A stretch of DNA of 64,000 nt from Gordonia sihwensis NBRC 108236 (GTDB taxonomy: Bacteria > Actinomycetota > Actinomycetes > Mycobacteriales > Mycobacteriaceae). How positions within the stretch are numbered: the first letter of the stretch is position 1; every line of letters begins with the position of its first letter. Of this stretch, positions 7,734 to 16,217 are shown in pieces. Made by a program: the position numbers and the translations under genes. The stretch is from assembly GCF_000333035.1 (NCBI RefSeq), contig NZ_BANU01000001.1:1-64000 (forward strand), written 5' to 3'. The notes below the pieces were generated by a model, which was not told the origin of the DNA, did not search any database, and saw only the letters and a list, made by a program, of their open reading frames with translations.

Positions 7734-9092
7734 CTACGCGCCCACCCGCGAGGTCTCGACAGCGTCCTCGACCGGCTCGGCACCCGGAGTCTTGGTTCCG
7801 GCGATCGAGCAACCGGCGGTCTCGCGCAGGAAGCTGAGGGCGATACCGCCCACCACGCACGCGGCCATCATGTACACGGCCGGGAAAAGGTTCCAGCCGG
7901 TCTGGTCGACGACGGCGTCGTTGACCAGGGGTGCCGTACCGCCGAAGGCGGCGGTGGACAGGTTGTACGAGATCGCGAAGCCCGCATAGCGCACGTGAGT
8001 GGGGAACATCGCGGGGAAGGTCGCCGAAATGGTCGCCAGCTGCGGGATGTAGAGGACGCCGAGCACGACGAATCCGACGATCGCCCATCCGAAACCCTGG
8101 CCCATCAGCCAGTACATCGGCAGCGCGAAGACGAACAGACCCACGAGGGAGACCCGCCACATCGGTTTGCGGCCGGTGCTGTCGGACCACATGCCGAACA
8201 CCGGGATGAGCAGCATCATCACCACCTGGCCGATCAGGACCACCACCGAGGCGGTGTCCTCGCTCAGGCCGATGGTGCCCTTGAGGTACTGCGGCTGGTA
8301 GGCCAGCAGGGTGTAGTTCGCGATGTTGAGCGCGACCACCATGCCGAACATGATGAGGATCGGCTTCCAGTAGTGCACCAGCGTCTGACGCAGCTGACCG
8401 GTGATTCCGCCCGGATCGGCGACCTTCTTCTCCACATCGGTGTACAGCGGCGGATCGTCGAGCTGCGACCGCAGGTAGAGGCCGGCCAGACCCAGGGGGA
8501 GAGCGATCAGGAACGGGATGCGCCAGCCCCATTCCTGCATCTGCGACTCGCTCAGGCCGAGGTTCATCAGCAGGACGATGGCGGTTCCCGAGGCGAAGCC
8601 GGCCATGGTGCCGAACTCGAGGAAGCTGCCGTACCGTCCGCGCTTGTCGGCCGGCGCGTACTCGGCCATGAACGTGGCCGCGCCGCCGTACTCGCCGCCG
8701 GTCGAGAAGCCCTGCACCACTCGCAGTGCGATCAGCAGGATCGGAGCCCAGATACCGATCGACGCGTGGGTCGGCAGTACGCCGATCAGCGCGGTGGCCA
8801 GCGAGATCAGCAGGATCGTCAGCGCCAGGACGTGTTTGCGGCCGAGGCGGTCGCCGATCGGTCCCCAGACGAAGCCGCCGAGCGGCCGGAGCACGAAGGA
8901 GACGGCGAAGCCGAGCATGGTGCCGATGGTGCCGAGGTGGCCGGGGAAGAACGCCTGGGTGAGGTAGGTGGTGGTCGCGGCGTAGACGCCGTAGTCGTAC
9001 CACTCGGTGGCGTTGCCGATCGCGGACGCCGCGATCGCCTTCCGGAGCGTCGCCGTGGAGGTGGCGTCGGTGGAGACGGTCGAGTCAGTCAT
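7734..9092 (-). CDS. MFS transporter, metabolite:H+ symporter (ProP/ShiA-like)
   Basis: Twelve-helix transporter of 452 residues, MHS subfamily. Diagnostic motifs are GNATEWYDYGVYA in helix 1, the MFS loop GDRLGRKHVL and the MHS signature RVVQGFSTGGEYGGAATFMAEYAP. Substrates in this subfamily include organic acids, shikimate, proline and betaine; the sequence does not decide which. The gene stands alone between the peptidase and a hairpin-flanked intergenic region. Confidence 0.9.
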   Translation of the reverse strand: MTDSTVSTDATSTATLRKAIAASAIGNATEWYDYGVYAATTTYLTQAFFPGHLGTIGTMLGFAVSFVLRPLGGFVWGPIGDRLGRKHVLALTILLISLATALIGVLPTHASIGIWAPILLIALRVVQGFSTGGEYGGAATFMAEYAPADKRGRYGSFLEFGTMAGFASGTAIVLLMNLGLSESQMQEWGWRIPFLIALPLGLAGLYLRSQLDDPPLYTDVEKKVADPGGITGQLRQTLVHYWKPILIMFGMVVALNIANYTLLAYQPQYLKGTIGLSEDTASVVVLIGQVVMMLLIPVFGMWSDSTGRKPMWRVSLVGLFVFALPMYWLMGQGFGWAIVGFVVLGVLYIPQLATISATFPAMFPTHVRYAGFAISYNLSTAAFGGTAPLVNDAVVDQTGWNLFPAVYMMAACVVGGIALSFLRETAGCSIAGTKTPGAEPVEDAVETSRVGA

Positions 9093-9215
9093 CTGACCTC
9101 CGAATTGTCGATAGTCGTTTCTCGGGTCGGGCGAACTGGATTCATTCGACGGCGGCGACGTGGAGCGCCGCGGATCTGACTACCACTTCCCCCGGCCGGT
9201 AGGGCCCATCGACTC

Positions 9216-9232
9216 TCGGGTCAGTGACCCGA
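9216..9232. promoter_or_regulatory. 17-bp palindrome upstream of the MFS gene
   Basis: TCGGGTCA-g-TGACCCGA is a perfect inverted repeat with 8-base arms, about 125 bp upstream of the transporter start. It has no T-run, so it fits a dimeric repressor operator better than a terminator. No cognate regulator is obvious next to it. Confidence 0.4.
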
Positions 9233-9275
9233 ACGGACTAATCCTGCCTATCACGTTTCGCGGACCAGTGGAAAC

Positions 9276-9314
9276 CGCGCGGACCGCGGGGCGGGTGGTC
9301 CCGCGGTCCGCGCG
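9276..9314 (-). terminator. strong hairpin after the flavin oxidoreductase gene
   Basis: A perfect 15-base-pair GC stem (CGCGCGGACCGCGGG pairing with CCCGCGGTCCGCGCG, loop 9291-9299) lies 10 bp beyond the stop of the oxidoreductase. Without a T-tract it is an actinomycete I-shaped terminator candidate. Confidence 0.7.
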
Positions 9315-9324
9315 ACGGCCGGAA

Positions 9325-10593
9325 TCAGCCTGCGGCGGTCAGCGGATCGGGGACCTCTCCGGTCCGGATCGGGCAGCGGGTGTGGGAGTAGATGGTCGGC
9401 ATGCAGAGGTTGCAATGCACGCACTTGCTGCGGGTGGACGGGTCCGCCTCGATGAGGTGCGGCAGATCCGGCTCGCGCAGCAGCGCGCGGCCCATCGCGA
9501 CGAAGTCGAAGCCCTCGTCCATCGCCGTCCGCATCGATGCGTGATCGGTCACGCCGCCGAGCAGGATCAGCGGCAGGGACACCGCCCTGCGGAGTTCGCG
9601 GGCGAGCGGAAGCAGGTAGGTGTCGGTGTACGGATAGTGCTTCAGGAACAGACGGCCGCCGAGCTTCATACCGGTCTTGACCGGTCCGGCCATCGCCTCG
9701 GCGAACGATTCCAGCGGCGGCTCGCCGTGGAACAGGTACATCGGATTCAGCAGCGAACTCCCCGCGGTGGGCTCGATGGCGTCGATGAACCCGTCGCTCT
9801 CGAACAGTTCGGCGTATTTGATCGCATCGTCGAGATTGGTGCAGCTCCAAGGTCTGCCACCGCGTCCGCGGGCGGGTTTGCCGAGGCCGTCGAACATGTT
9901 GAGCTTGGCCCAGACAGCGGCCTCGTCGCCGACCTCGTTGCGCACCGCTTCGAGGACTTCGCGGGCGAACCGGGCGCGATTCACGGCCGAGCCGCCGTAT
10001 TCGTCGCGCCGGTGGTTCAGCAGCGGTGACATGAATGCGCTGAGCAGGTAGTTGTGGCCGCAGTGGATCTCCAAGCCGTCGAACCCGCTGTCGACGGCCA
10101 GCCGCGCGGCGGTGGCGAACTTGCGCACCAGTCCGGGGATGTCGTCGCGCGCGACCTTCGCGGTCAGCGACATGCCCATCGGCGCGGGGATCCGGCCCGG
10201 ACCGAGCGCCGGAAGCCTGTTGGACACGGCGTTCGCGACCGGCCCGGCGTGCCCGAGTTGAGCTGCGGCCAGAGCGCCTTCGGCGTGGATCGCCGAGGTG
10301 AGCCGCTGCAGGCCCGGGACCGCCTCGGGCCGCATCCAGATCTGATGGCGGTCGGTGCGGCCTTCGGGCGCGATCGCGCAGTAGGCGACCGTCGACATCG
10401 CCGCGCCGCCCGCGGCCACCTCGCGGTGGAACTCGATGAGCTCGTCGGTCACCAGTGCGTCGGGCGTCATGGCCTCGAAGGTCGCGCACTTGATGATCCG
10501 GTTCCGGAGCGTGAGCGGTCCGAGCACAGCTGGGCTCAGCGGGTCGTTCCCGGCTCTCGGTGCGGGATCTTTCGGATTCGGGCTGGTGGTCAT
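9325..10593 (-). CDS. NADH:flavin oxidoreductase (old yellow enzyme family)
   Basis: FMN-dependent TIM-barrel oxidoreductase of 422 residues. The start is ATG 10593, overlapping the TetR gene stop (ATGA). Visible family features are LRNRIIKCATFEAM at the N-terminus, AAQLGHAG, GFDGLEIHCGHNYLLSAFMSP with the active-site HxxN pattern, and a phosphate-binding LILLGGV...MGRALL at the C-terminus. A Cys-rich tail (KCVHCNLCMP) resembles the 4Fe-4S motif of the 2,4-dienoyl-CoA reductase branch but is shortened, and no second NADH-binding domain follows. The substrate is unknown; an ene-reductase role is likely. It is co-transcribed with its TetR regulator. Confidence 0.88.
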   Translation of the reverse strand: MTTSPNPKDPAPRAGNDPLSPAVLGPLTLRNRIIKCATFEAMTPDALVTDELIEFHREVAAGGAAMSTVAYCAIAPEGRTDRHQIWMRPEAVPGLQRLTSAIHAEGALAAAQLGHAGPVANAVSNRLPALGPGRIPAPMGMSLTAKVARDDIPGLVRKFATAARLAVDSGFDGLEIHCGHNYLLSAFMSPLLNHRRDEYGGSAVNRARFAREVLEAVRNEVGDEAAVWAKLNMFDGLGKPARGRGGRPWSCTNLDDAIKYAELFESDGFIDAIEPTAGSSLLNPMYLFHGEPPLESFAEAMAGPVKTGMKLGGRLFLKHYPYTDTYLLPLARELRRAVSLPLILLGGVTDHASMRTAMDEGFDFVAMGRALLREPDLPHLIEADPSTRSKCVHCNLCMPTIYSHTRCPIRTGEVPDPLTAAG

Positions 10594-11171
10594 CGAATGC
10601 CTTTCGGTAGGCCGGCGAGGCCGGCGATGAGGAAGTCGGACAGGGCTGCGACGTTGTCGGGGGAGATCTCCCGGGGTGCGGCGAACTCGGTCATCATCAG
10701 GCCGAACGCGAAGCGCCAGCGGCGTCGTGCGACGTCGGGGTCCAGGCCGGGCACGGTGGCGGTGAGCAGTTCGGTCCACACGTCGAGCTGGAACCACCGG
10801 CTGTCCCACGGCGCTCGCGGATGAGTGAGCACGAATTGGGCGAGGGTGCGGACCAGGGGTGCGGTCTCGGGGGCGGCCTGCAACGCGATGAGCGGGTCGA
10901 GAATCGCCTCGACGATGTCGGTGACGGTGCGCGGACCCGCTTGGAGTGTGTCGAGCTGGTCGGACCATTCCGGTTCGAGGCGGTCTTGGAGCAGCGCGGC
11001 GACCAGGGCCTCCTTCGATCCGAAGTGGTAGTGCACGGCCGCGGGGTTGGCGCCGGCCTCGCCGCACACCGCCCGCACCGACAGGTCGTCGTAGGGCACG
11101 GCGGTGAGGAGTCGTTCGGCCGCGTCCAACAGGCGCGAGCGTGTGGTGGCGGCAGTCGGGTCGACGGGCAT
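10590..11171 (-). CDS. TetR-family regulator of the flavin oxidoreductase operon
   Basis: A 193-residue TetR protein. The N-terminal HTH region reads RSRLLDAAERLL...VRAVCGEAGANPAAVHYHFGSKEAL, and a C-terminal ligand domain follows. It is the first gene of the pair and translationally coupled to the oxidoreductase by ATGA, so it probably autoregulates the operon through the palindrome just upstream. lpd is divergent from it across 114 bp. Confidence 0.9.
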   Translation of the reverse strand: MPVDPTAATTRSRLLDAAERLLTAVPYDDLSVRAVCGEAGANPAAVHYHFGSKEALVAALLQDRLEPEWSDQLDTLQAGPRTVTDIVEAILDPLIALQAAPETAPLVRTLAQFVLTHPRAPWDSRWFQLDVWTELLTATVPGLDPDVARRRWRFAFGLMMTEFAAPREISPDNVAALSDFLIAGLAGLPKGIR

Positions 11172-11188
11172 CTGTTGAGCAGATCACA

Positions 11189-11218
11189 TTTCAATCAGCG
11201 TTTCAATCACTGATTGAA
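11189..11218. promoter_or_regulatory. TetR operator candidate between tetR and lpd
   Basis: TTCAATCA-c-TGATTGAA (11202-11218) is a perfect 17-bp palindrome 31 bp upstream of the TetR start. An extra half site, TTTCAATCA (11189-11197), repeats the left arm. The AT-rich arms stand out from the local GC content. Binding by the adjacent TetR is inferred. Confidence 0.65.
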
Positions 11219-11285
11219 TTGTGATGCGTGACTGAGCGTGACCGGACACCTGCGTGGCACACAGGGGAGAAGTACGCTGAACTGC

Positions 11286-12671
11286 GTGGCTGAACATTTT
11301 CAAACAGTTGTCCTGGGAGCCGGTCCCGGTGGGTACGTGGCCGCGATCCGGTCCGCCCAGCTGGGCATGAAGACCGCCGTCATCGAAGAGAAGTGGTGGG
11401 GAGGTGTCTGTCTCAACGTCGGGTGCATCCCCTCGAAGGCGTTGCTGCGCAACGCCGAACTCGCACACGTCTTCAATCACGAGGCCAAGACCTTCGGTAT
11501 CAGCGGTGAGGTGAGCTTCGACTTCGGAGCCGCCTTCGACCGCAGCCGCAAGGTGTCCGACGGCATCGTGAAGGGCGTTCACTTCTTGATGAAGAAGAAC
11601 GGCATCACCGAGATCGACGGATACGGCGTCTTCCGCGACGCTGAGACGATCGTCGTCGGAGATCGGGAGATCACCTTCGACAACGTCATCATCGACACCG
11701 GTTCCACCGTCAAGCTGCTCCCGGGCGTCGCGCTGAGCGACAACGTGGTGACCTACGAGACGCAGATCCTCACCCGCGATCTGCCCGGCTCGATCGTCAT
11801 CGTGGGTGCCGGCGCCATCGGCATGGAGTTCGGGTACGTACTCGCCAACTACGGCGTCGACGTCACCATCATCGAGTTCATGCCGCGCGTGCTGCCGAAC
11901 GAGGACGCCGACGTCTCGAAGGAGATCGCGAAGGCCTACAAGAAGCTCGGCGTCAAGATTCTCACCGGCACCGGTGTGCAGAGCGTCGACGACAACGGCG
12001 ACAACGTCACGGTGACGTACAAGGACGCCAAGGGCGCCGACGGAAGCATCACCGTCGACAAGGTCCTGATGTCGGTCGGCTTCGCTCCCCGGGTGGAGGG
12101 CTACGGCCTGGAGAACACCGGTGTCGCACTCACCGACCGCGGCGCCATCGCGATCGACGACCACATGCGCACCAACGTTCCCGGCATCTACGCGATCGGC
12201 GACGTGACCGCCAAACTGCAGCTGGCCCACGTGGCCGAGGCGCAGGGCGTCGTGGCCGCCGAGACCATGGCCGGCGCCGAGACGATGACGCTGGGCGACT
12301 ACCGGATGATGCCGCGCGCCACGTTCTGCCAGCCGCAGGTCGCGTCGTTCGGTCTCACCGAGGAGCAGGCCGAGGCCGAGGGCTACCGGATCACCGTCTC
12401 CAAGTTCCCGTTCAGCGCCAACGGCAAGGCTCAGGGCCTGGCCGCCCCGGCCGGCTTCGTGAAGCTCATCACCGATGCCGAGACCGAGGAACTGCTCGGC
12501 GGCCACCTGGTCGGCGACAACGTCTCCGAGATGCTGCCCGAACTGACGCTGGCGCAGAAGTGGGACCTCACCGCTCGTGAACTGGCCCGCAACGTCCACA
12601 CCCATCCGACGATGAGCGAGGCTCTCCAGGAGACCTTCCACGGCGCGATCGGTCACATGATCAACCTGTAG
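11286..12671 (+). CDS. lpd: dihydrolipoyl dehydrogenase
   Basis: E3 flavoprotein of 461 residues that reoxidises dihydrolipoamide of the 2-oxoacid dehydrogenase complexes. In mycobacteria it also serves a peroxidase/peroxynitrite system. GTG 11286 is chosen: [16 protein letters not shown] puts the FAD dinucleotide motif at residue 11, and GGGGAGAAG lies upstream. Redox cysteines are C42 and C47 (GGVCLNVGC), the NAD fold is [10 protein letters not shown], and the C-terminal His-Glu pair is in [13 protein letters not shown] strong hairpin terminator follows. Confidence 0.96.
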   Translation: MAEHFQTVVLGAGPGGYVAAIRSAQLGMKTAVIEEKWWGGVCLNVGCIPSKALLRNAELAHVFNHEAKTFGISGEVSFDFGAAFDRSRKVSDGIVKGVHFLMKKNGITEIDGYGVFRDAETIVVGDREITFDNVIIDTGSTVKLLPGVALSDNVVTYETQILTRDLPGSIVIVGAGAIGMEFGYVLANYGVDVTIIEFMPRVLPNEDADVSKEIAKAYKKLGVKILTGTGVQSVDDNGDNVTVTYKDAKGADGSITVDKVLMSVGFAPRVEGYGLENTGVALTDRGAIAIDDHMRTNVPGIYAIGDVTAKLQLAHVAEAQGVVAAETMAGAETMTLGDYRMMPRATFCQPQVASFGLTEEQAEAEGYRITVSKFPFSANGKAQGLAAPAGFVKLITDAETEELLGGHLVGDNVSEMLPELTLAQKWDLTARELARNVHTHPTMSEALQETFHGAIGHMINL

Positions 12672-12695
12672 CGACACCCGCTCAGATCCGCTCGG

Positions 12696-12732
12696 CGAGG
12701 GCGCCGCACCGACACCCGGTGCGGCGCCCTCG
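12696..12732 (+). terminator. terminator of lpd
   Basis: A perfect 16-base-pair stem (CGAGGGCGCCGCACCG with its complement, loop ACACC) lies 24 bp after the lpd stop. There is no T-tract. Confidence 0.8.
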
Positions 12733-12753
12733 CGTCTGCGGTCCGCGCGCACA

Positions 12754-13638
12754 ATGGGTGGCATGCTGCAGCGCGAGTGGACGCCCGGATGGCGTGTTCC
12801 GGTGCGCGCGATGCTCTCACTGCACCGCCGGGGGCGGGCCGATCCGGCGTACCGGGTGGCGACCGACGGATCCGTGTGGCGCGCGGTCCACACGCCCGAC
12901 GGTCCCGGCACGCTCGCGGTCGCGGGCCGCGCCGACGGTTCGGTGCTCGCCCGGGCGTGGGGGCCCGGCGCGGGCTGGCTCGTCGAGAACGTGCCGGCGA
13001 TGCTGGGTGCGCACGACGACCCCGCGGCGCTGACCCCCCTCGATCGGGCGGTCGCACGTCTGGCGGAACGGGTTCCCGACCTCCGCATCGGGCGCACCGA
13101 CCGCGTCTGGGAGGCCCTGGTGGCGGCGGTCTTCGAACAGAAGGTGGTGGGCGACGAGGCCTACCGGGCCTGGCGCTATCTGCTGACCCGATACGGCGAC
13201 CGCGCGCCCGGGCCGGTCCCGGCCGACATGAGGGTGCCGCCGCCGCGCCCGAGGTGGCGGGAGATCACCGAGTCGGACTGGCACCGGAGCGGGCTCGAAC
13301 CGGTGCGCGCTCGGACCGTCAGAGCCGCCGCGACGGTCGACGTGGAGCGGAAGGCGGACCGCCTCACCGCCCTTCGCGGCATCGGCCCGTGGACCGCCGC
13401 GCACACCCGGATACGCGCGGTCGGTGACCCGGACGCGGTCCCGGTGGGCGACTATCACACTCCGTCGGTCGTCGGACTCGCATTGATCGGCGAGCGGGTC
13501 GACGACGACGGGATGCTGGAGTTGCTGGAACCGTATGCGGGCCAACGCTATCGGGTGATCCGGTTGTGCGAGCTGGGTGCGGGGATGCCGGCCCGTCGCG
13601 GACCGCGGATGCCGGTGCGCGACTACCGCTCGTTCTGA
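12754..13638 (+). CDS. DNA-3-methyladenine glycosylase 2 (AlkA/HhH-GPD family)
   Basis: Base-excision glycosylase of 294 residues for alkylated purines. The HhH element is LTALRGIGPWTAAHTRIRAV (residues about 205-224), followed by catalytic Asp233 in PVGDYH, the usual spacing for HhH-GPD enzymes. EQKV...A in the preceding helix also fits the family. The N-terminal third is less conserved. Starts at 12754 or 12763 (both ATG) are equally possible. Confidence 0.85.
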   Translation: MGGMLQREWTPGWRVPVRAMLSLHRRGRADPAYRVATDGSVWRAVHTPDGPGTLAVAGRADGSVLARAWGPGAGWLVENVPAMLGAHDDPAALTPLDRAVARLAERVPDLRIGRTDRVWEALVAAVFEQKVVGDEAYRAWRYLLTRYGDRAPGPVPADMRVPPPRPRWREITESDWHRSGLEPVRARTVRAAATVDVERKADRLTALRGIGPWTAAHTRIRAVGDPDAVPVGDYHTPSVVGLALIGERVDDDGMLELLEPYAGQRYRVIRLCELGAGMPARRGPRMPVRDYRSF

Positions 13639-13655
13639 CATCCGAGTCAGCGTGC

Positions 13656-13701
13656 AGGGGTGCGAACTTCAGGTGGTGCGAACTGCAGGGGTGTGAACTC
13701 C
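13656..13701. repeat. three imperfect 15-16 bp tandem repeats
   Basis: Units at 13656, 13671 and 13687 share AGGnGTGYGAACTnC. They span the stop codon and last residues of the HTH regulator gene, so copy-number change would alter its C-terminus. Confidence 0.6.
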
Positions 13702-14322
13702 GGACAACCGCAGCACGAGTTCGCAGTCGCCGGCCGAATCGGGCGAGACGTCGACGGCATAGGCGCCTCCCAGTGCCGGCGACGCCTGCTCGAGTGCGAA
13801 CTCCACCGCGCCGCGGACGATGCCGTGGGCGATCTCGGGATTACGTGACGCGATGCTCTGCAGCGGGCAGCCGCAGACCGACAACTGGTGCTCGCCGAAT
13901 GCGCTGAGCGCATCGGTCACCCGGAAGCCGAGCCGCGTCAGCATCGCCTCGACCACCGTCACCGGGTCGGGGACAGCGACCGCATCGACGTCGGCACCAC
14001 GTCGGCCGCGTGCCCAGAGTCGGCCGGTCTCCGCGGCGACCCGTTCGCGTTCGGCCTCGGTCTCGCCGATGCGGCGCAGCAGCAGGTGCACGAGTTCGTC
14101 GGCGGACGGGGCGGGCACGATGCGGTAGACCACGCGCGGCCGCCCGACGCCGCGGGGTTCGGTGGTCTCGGTGACGGCCGAACCCTCGTCGACCAGGTTG
14201 TTCAGGTGGAACCGGGCGGTCGTGACGTGAACGCCCAGCGAATCGGCCACCTCATGCGCGTCCATTCCGTCCGGGGCGTCGGCGAGGAGCGCGCGGGCTC
14301 GGTCTCGAGGGCGCACGGGCAT
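13669..14322 (-). CDS. ArsR/SufR-like HTH regulator with Cys motif
   Basis: A 217-residue regulator. The N-terminal winged HTH (DAHEVADSLGVHVTTARFHL, residues about 20-40) and wing PRGVGRPRVVYR are clear. The C-terminal half holds VCGCPLQSIASRNPEI, resembling the Fe-S or metal-binding part of SufR-type regulators. It is the last gene of methyltransferase-cupin-regulator (18 bp after the cupin gene), whose promoter carries an iron-box-like palindrome. A role in iron or Fe-S sensing is plausible but unproven. Confidence 0.75.
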   Translation of the reverse strand: MPVRPRDRARALLADAPDGMDAHEVADSLGVHVTTARFHLNNLVDEGSAVTETTEPRGVGRPRVVYRIVPAPSADELVHLLLRRIGETEAERERVAAETGRLWARGRRGADVDAVAVPDPVTVVEAMLTRLGFRVTDALSAFGEHQLSVCGCPLQSIASRNPEIAHGIVRGAVEFALEQASPALGGAYAVDVSPDSAGDCELVLRLSGVHTPAVRTT

Positions 14323-14340
14323 GGCGACCCCCTCCTGATG

Positions 14341-14700
14341 TCAGCTTCCGTGGATCATCACCAGTGTTACCGCACCGTCGGTGACCGCGTGCAGCGAGTG
14401 GGTCACCCGGGCGTCGACCCGGATCGCGGTGCCGGGTTCGAGCCGGACGGTGGCGCCCGCGACCGTGAAGTCCACGGCGCCCGACTGGCCGAGCACCACG
14501 ATCGGGTGGGCGGCGAGGTGGTCGGGCATCTCCTGTCCCGCGCGGAAGGAGAGCCGAACGACGGTCTCGGTATCGCTCCGGTGGATCCGCTTCACCGCCG
14601 GCTTCGACCCGGTGTCCCCGGTGTTGGGTGCGTTCAGTCCGGTCAGATAGGTGAACGGCGCCGCCGCCGTCTCTCTGCCCGCTGTCTCACTGCTCGACAT
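14341..14700 (-). CDS. small cupin-domain protein
   Basis: A single cupin barrel of 119 residues. The first cupin motif is degenerate (AGQEMPDHLAAHPIVVLGQSG), with two His, and the second reads GTAIRVDARVTHSLHAV with His. It could bind a metal and sense or modify a small molecule; no substrate can be named. It overlaps the preceding methyltransferase gene by 14 bp, so the two are translated together. Confidence 0.75.
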   Translation of the reverse strand: MSSSETAGRETAAAPFTYLTGLNAPNTGDTGSKPAVKRIHRSDTETVVRLSFRAGQEMPDHLAAHPIVVLGQSGAVDFTVAGATVRLEPGTAIRVDARVTHSLHAVTDGAVTLVMIHGS

Positions 14701-15499
14701 CGGGTTTCCTCACGATCACTTCGATGGCGGCCATCTGGTCACGGTACTTCGCGAACACCTTGCGCATCCCCAGGATCCGCTTGCGCGCCGACGGGTTGCG
14801 GGCCACGTTGAAGGCGATCCTCAGTGTCCCGGCCACACCCTCGTCGGCGATCATCCGTGCGGGTTCCAGGAGCGCCATCGGCGCGAACCGCACACGCTCG
14901 ACGACGAACCCCGATCGCTCCAGAGCCTCGCGCCACTCGGCCTCGGTGAGCGGGCGGGCGTTCACCTTGATCGAGCGTGCCAGCGCTTTGCGGATCTCGG
15001 TCTTCGCGTCGTCCGGCAGGGTGTCGGGATGCAGCGACAACTCGTGCACGGCGTATCGGCCTCCGGGACGCAGCACTCGGAACGCCTCGTCGATGATGGC
15101 GGATTTGCCTCGATCGGACTGCATGGTCAGCATCGCCTCGCCGACCACGACGTCGGCGCTCGCCGCATCGAGCCCGGTGTCGTCGGCGTCGGCGTGAACC
15201 ACTCGGCCGCGGTCGCCGATCGCGGCCGCGGTCAGTGCGACGGCCTGCTCATCGGCTTCCACGCCGAGGTAGCTCCGCGGCCGGCGGCCGAGGATCTCGA
15301 CCGCGGTCTTGCCGAGGCCCGGTGCCAGTTCCACCACGTCGGCGCCGGCGAGCGCGGCATCGTCGAGCAAGGCGGCGGTGAGCTCGCGGCCGCCGGGCCG
15401 CAGCACGCGCTTGCCGACCTTGGCGAGCAGCCAGTGGCCGGGCAGATCCTCGTCGCGGCGGTCGGACAGAGGGAGCTCTCCTGTATGCGGATCGGACAT
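14687..15499 (-). CDS. class I SAM-dependent methyltransferase, iron-box operon
   Basis: A 270-residue methyltransferase. ATG 15499 is chosen because AGGAG lies five bases upstream; an in-frame GTG at 15505 lies within that leader. The SAM-binding motif is VVELAPGLGKTAVEILG (about residues 62-78), followed by YLGVEADEQ and ADVVVGEAMLTMQSD, and a LRPGGRYAVHEL strand. The substrate is unknown. It leads an operon with a cupin and a Cys-bearing HTH regulator, and a DtxR/IdeR-like site sits 39 bp upstream, suggesting induction when iron is low. Confidence 0.82.
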   Translation of the reverse strand: MSDPHTGELPLSDRRDEDLPGHWLLAKVGKRVLRPGGRELTAALLDDAALAGADVVELAPGLGKTAVEILGRRPRSYLGVEADEQAVALTAAAIGDRGRVVHADADDTGLDAASADVVVGEAMLTMQSDRGKSAIIDEAFRVLRPGGRYAVHELSLHPDTLPDDAKTEIRKALARSIKVNARPLTEAEWREALERSGFVVERVRFAPMALLEPARMIADEGVAGTLRIAFNVARNPSARKRILGMRKVFAKYRDQMAAIEVIVRKPDVEQ

Positions 15500-15537
15500 G
15501 ACCACTCCTGCCTATTCAGCGGAATAACTTCCTTTAA

Positions 15538-15556
15538 ATAGGCTAGCCTAAGCTAG
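15538..15556. promoter_or_regulatory. DtxR/IdeR-like iron box
   Basis: ATAGGCTAGCCTAAGCTAG matches the 19-bp DtxR/IdeR consensus TTAGGTTAGSCTAACCTAA at 15 of 19 positions by eye, including the central AGCCTAA. It lies between the 3' end of the upstream methyltransferase and the ATG of the methyltransferase-cupin-HTH operon. Confidence 0.65.
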
Positions 15557-15572
15557 TTCGCTTGCCTAGGGG

Positions 15573-16217
15573 TCAGACGCGAGGTCGCCGCGCGTGAACG
15601 TATTGGCCGACGCCGGTGATGGTCTGCTCCACGTGTGTCATCCCGAGATCGTCGAACCGGTCCAGCAACTCCCGGCGCCCGAAGATCCGCAGTCCCGACA
15701 GCCCGGCGACGAGATCGGCGCCGGGGACTGCGGCGATCGACGATCGCACGGAGGTGAAGACGATCAGTTCGCCGCCCGGCTTCACCACGCGGGCCATCTC
15801 GTCGAGCACAGGGAGCGGGTCGGGGATCAGGTAGAGCGCGGCGAGGCACATCACGGTGTCGAACGACGCGTCCGGCACCGGCAGTCGGTGGGCGTCGCCG
15901 CGGACGTAGGCGATGCGGTCGTCGCGGTGATCGCGCTGCGCCTGTTCGAGCATGCTCGCGGAGAAGTCGAGGCCGACGTACCGGCCGTCGCCCGTGAGCC
16001 CCGAGGCGGCGTCCCGGCTGTAGTTGCCGGGGCCGCAGGCGACGTCGAGGACGAGCCGTTCGCCGGGCCTGGCCAGGTAGGCGCGCAGCGCGCGGTCGTA
16101 GTCCAGAGTCTGCGATCCGCCGAGGCTGAAGCCCCTGGTGAACACCGGCCGCCAGAGGCGCTCGTAGATCTGCGAGAACGCCGGGTTGCCCATGAGTCGT
16201 TGCGCCACGGAGGTCAT
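15573..16217 (-). CDS. class I SAM-dependent methyltransferase (UbiE/Methyltransf_11 type)
   Basis: A 214-residue methyltransferase. Motif I is VLDVACGPGNYSRD (about residues 56-69), then VGLDFSASML, DASFDTVMCLAALYLIPDP and VKPGGELIVFTSV. The type covers quinone, lipid and small-molecule methylation; no substrate is evident. Its ATG overlaps the stop of the CMD-family gene (ATGA). Confidence 0.85.
   Translation of the reverse strand: MTSVAQRLMGNPAFSQIYERLWRPVFTRGFSLGGSQTLDYDRALRAYLARPGERLVLDVACGPGNYSRDAASGLTGDGRYVGLDFSASMLEQAQRDHRDDRIAYVRGDAHRLPVPDASFDTVMCLAALYLIPDPLPVLDEMARVVKPGGELIVFTSVRSSIAAVPGADLVAGLSGLRIFGRRELLDRFDDLGMTHVEQTITGVGQYVHARRPRV

Noticed and set aside
5009..7837. 942-codon open frame on the plus strand
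   Set aside because: It is antisense to the S9 peptidase and out of frame with the rhomboid-like gene; composition (Arg/Gly/Ala-rich, no domain) is a GC-shadow.
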